Shown here piece after piece: positions 6,828-6,968 of a stretch of 6,968 bases of DNA. The notes beneath the pieces are model-generated. The model saw only the letters and a program-made list of their open reading frames with translations. It ran no database searches and was not told the DNA's origin. Every line of letters begins with the position of its first letter. The first letter of the stretch is position 1. The stretch is from an uncultured Actinomycetes bacterium (GTDB lineage Bacteria; Actinomycetota; Acidimicrobiia; Acidimicrobiales; Microtrichaceae), in contig CAIYXG010000170.1 of NCBI GenBank assembly GCA_903930035.1, positions 1 through 6,968 of the forward strand. Direction: 5' to 3'. The position numbers and the translations under genes were made by a program.

Positions 6828-6968
6828 ATGACACGTGATGACGAGTTCCTGTTCCATCGGCGCGGGTACTGCCCGACCACCGACACACCGGCCGACTGGG
6901 TGGCCGAGTCGATGTTCTTCAACCAGTGGACCACCCGGCAGAGCCCCTGGGCCGAACTCGACGAGGGC
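6828..6968 (+). CDS. 5' end of a divergent gene, possible SAM-dependent methyltransferase N-terminus
   Basis: The first 47 codons of a rightward gene run off the window edge. The start at ATG 6828 is well supported by the ribosome site just upstream, and codons show the G/C third-position bias of real genes here. The segment EFLFHRRGYCP resembles the opening of a group of SAM-dependent methyltransferases whose N-terminus normally forms a small zinc ribbon (GYCPxC followed by a CxxC and often PRERAL). In this protein the second Cys of the first pair is Thr and no CxxC follows within the visible part, so either the zinc site is lost or the resemblance is misleading. There is no SAM-binding motif in the portion seen. 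It is transcribed away from the defence operon and is probably a neighbour and not part of it. Confidence 0.7.
   Translation, partial: MTRDDEFLFHRRGYCPTTDTPADWVAESMFFNQWTTRQSPWAELDEG

Noticed and set aside
6611..6934. 107-codon minus-strand frame ending in a TGATG overlap with the small gene
   Set aside because: It covers the promoter region and runs antisense to the well-supported rightward gene start; its composition looks like non-coding sequence, and the TGATG overlap is likely chance.

Overview
The window is very GC-rich, with a strong G/C preference at third codon positions and almost no TTA, CTA or TCA codons. This suggests a high-GC bacterium, most likely an actinobacterium. I cannot name a genus. 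The layout is a leftward (minus-strand) operon filling nearly the whole window, read from about 6.6 kb towards position 1, plus the first 47 codons of a divergent plus-strand gene at the right edge.

In order of transcription the operon has four parts. (1) A 100-residue protein with a predicted helix-turn-helix-like region followed by a short coiled coil (6611-6309). (2) A 124-nt gap with a possible promoter and a 20-codon leader reading frame. (3) A large RapA/SNF2-type superfamily 2 helicase with all core motifs, read as DrmD (about 6184-3356). (4) A very large Eco57I/PglX-type N6-adenine DNA methyltransferase, read as DrmMI. The last starts in a TGATG overlap with the helicase stop and runs off the left edge after 1118 codons without a stop. 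The methyltransferase carries SYYTPEV, the SAM-binding CEPALGSGAF and the catalytic NPPW.

The pair drmD-drmMI, in this order and adjacent, is the signature 5' half of a class 1 DISARM phage-defence operon. In DISARM the methyltransferase marks host DNA as self, and helicase and nuclease-type components (DrmA, DrmB, DrmC) act with it to block incoming unmodified phage DNA. Those three core genes should lie just beyond position 1; they are not in this window, so the system assignment rests on two genes plus context.

The 216-bp divergent intergenic region (6612-6827) holds the ribosome binding sites of both flanking genes and four near-copies of a TCCGGA-centred motif. The rightward gene resembles the N-terminus of a SAM-dependent methyltransferase family, but too little is present to be sure. 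Regions of possible novelty are the small leading protein, the putative leader peptide overlapping the helicase GTG start, and the repeated motif that could be the small protein's operator. I found no tRNA, rRNA, CRISPR array or insertion sequence.
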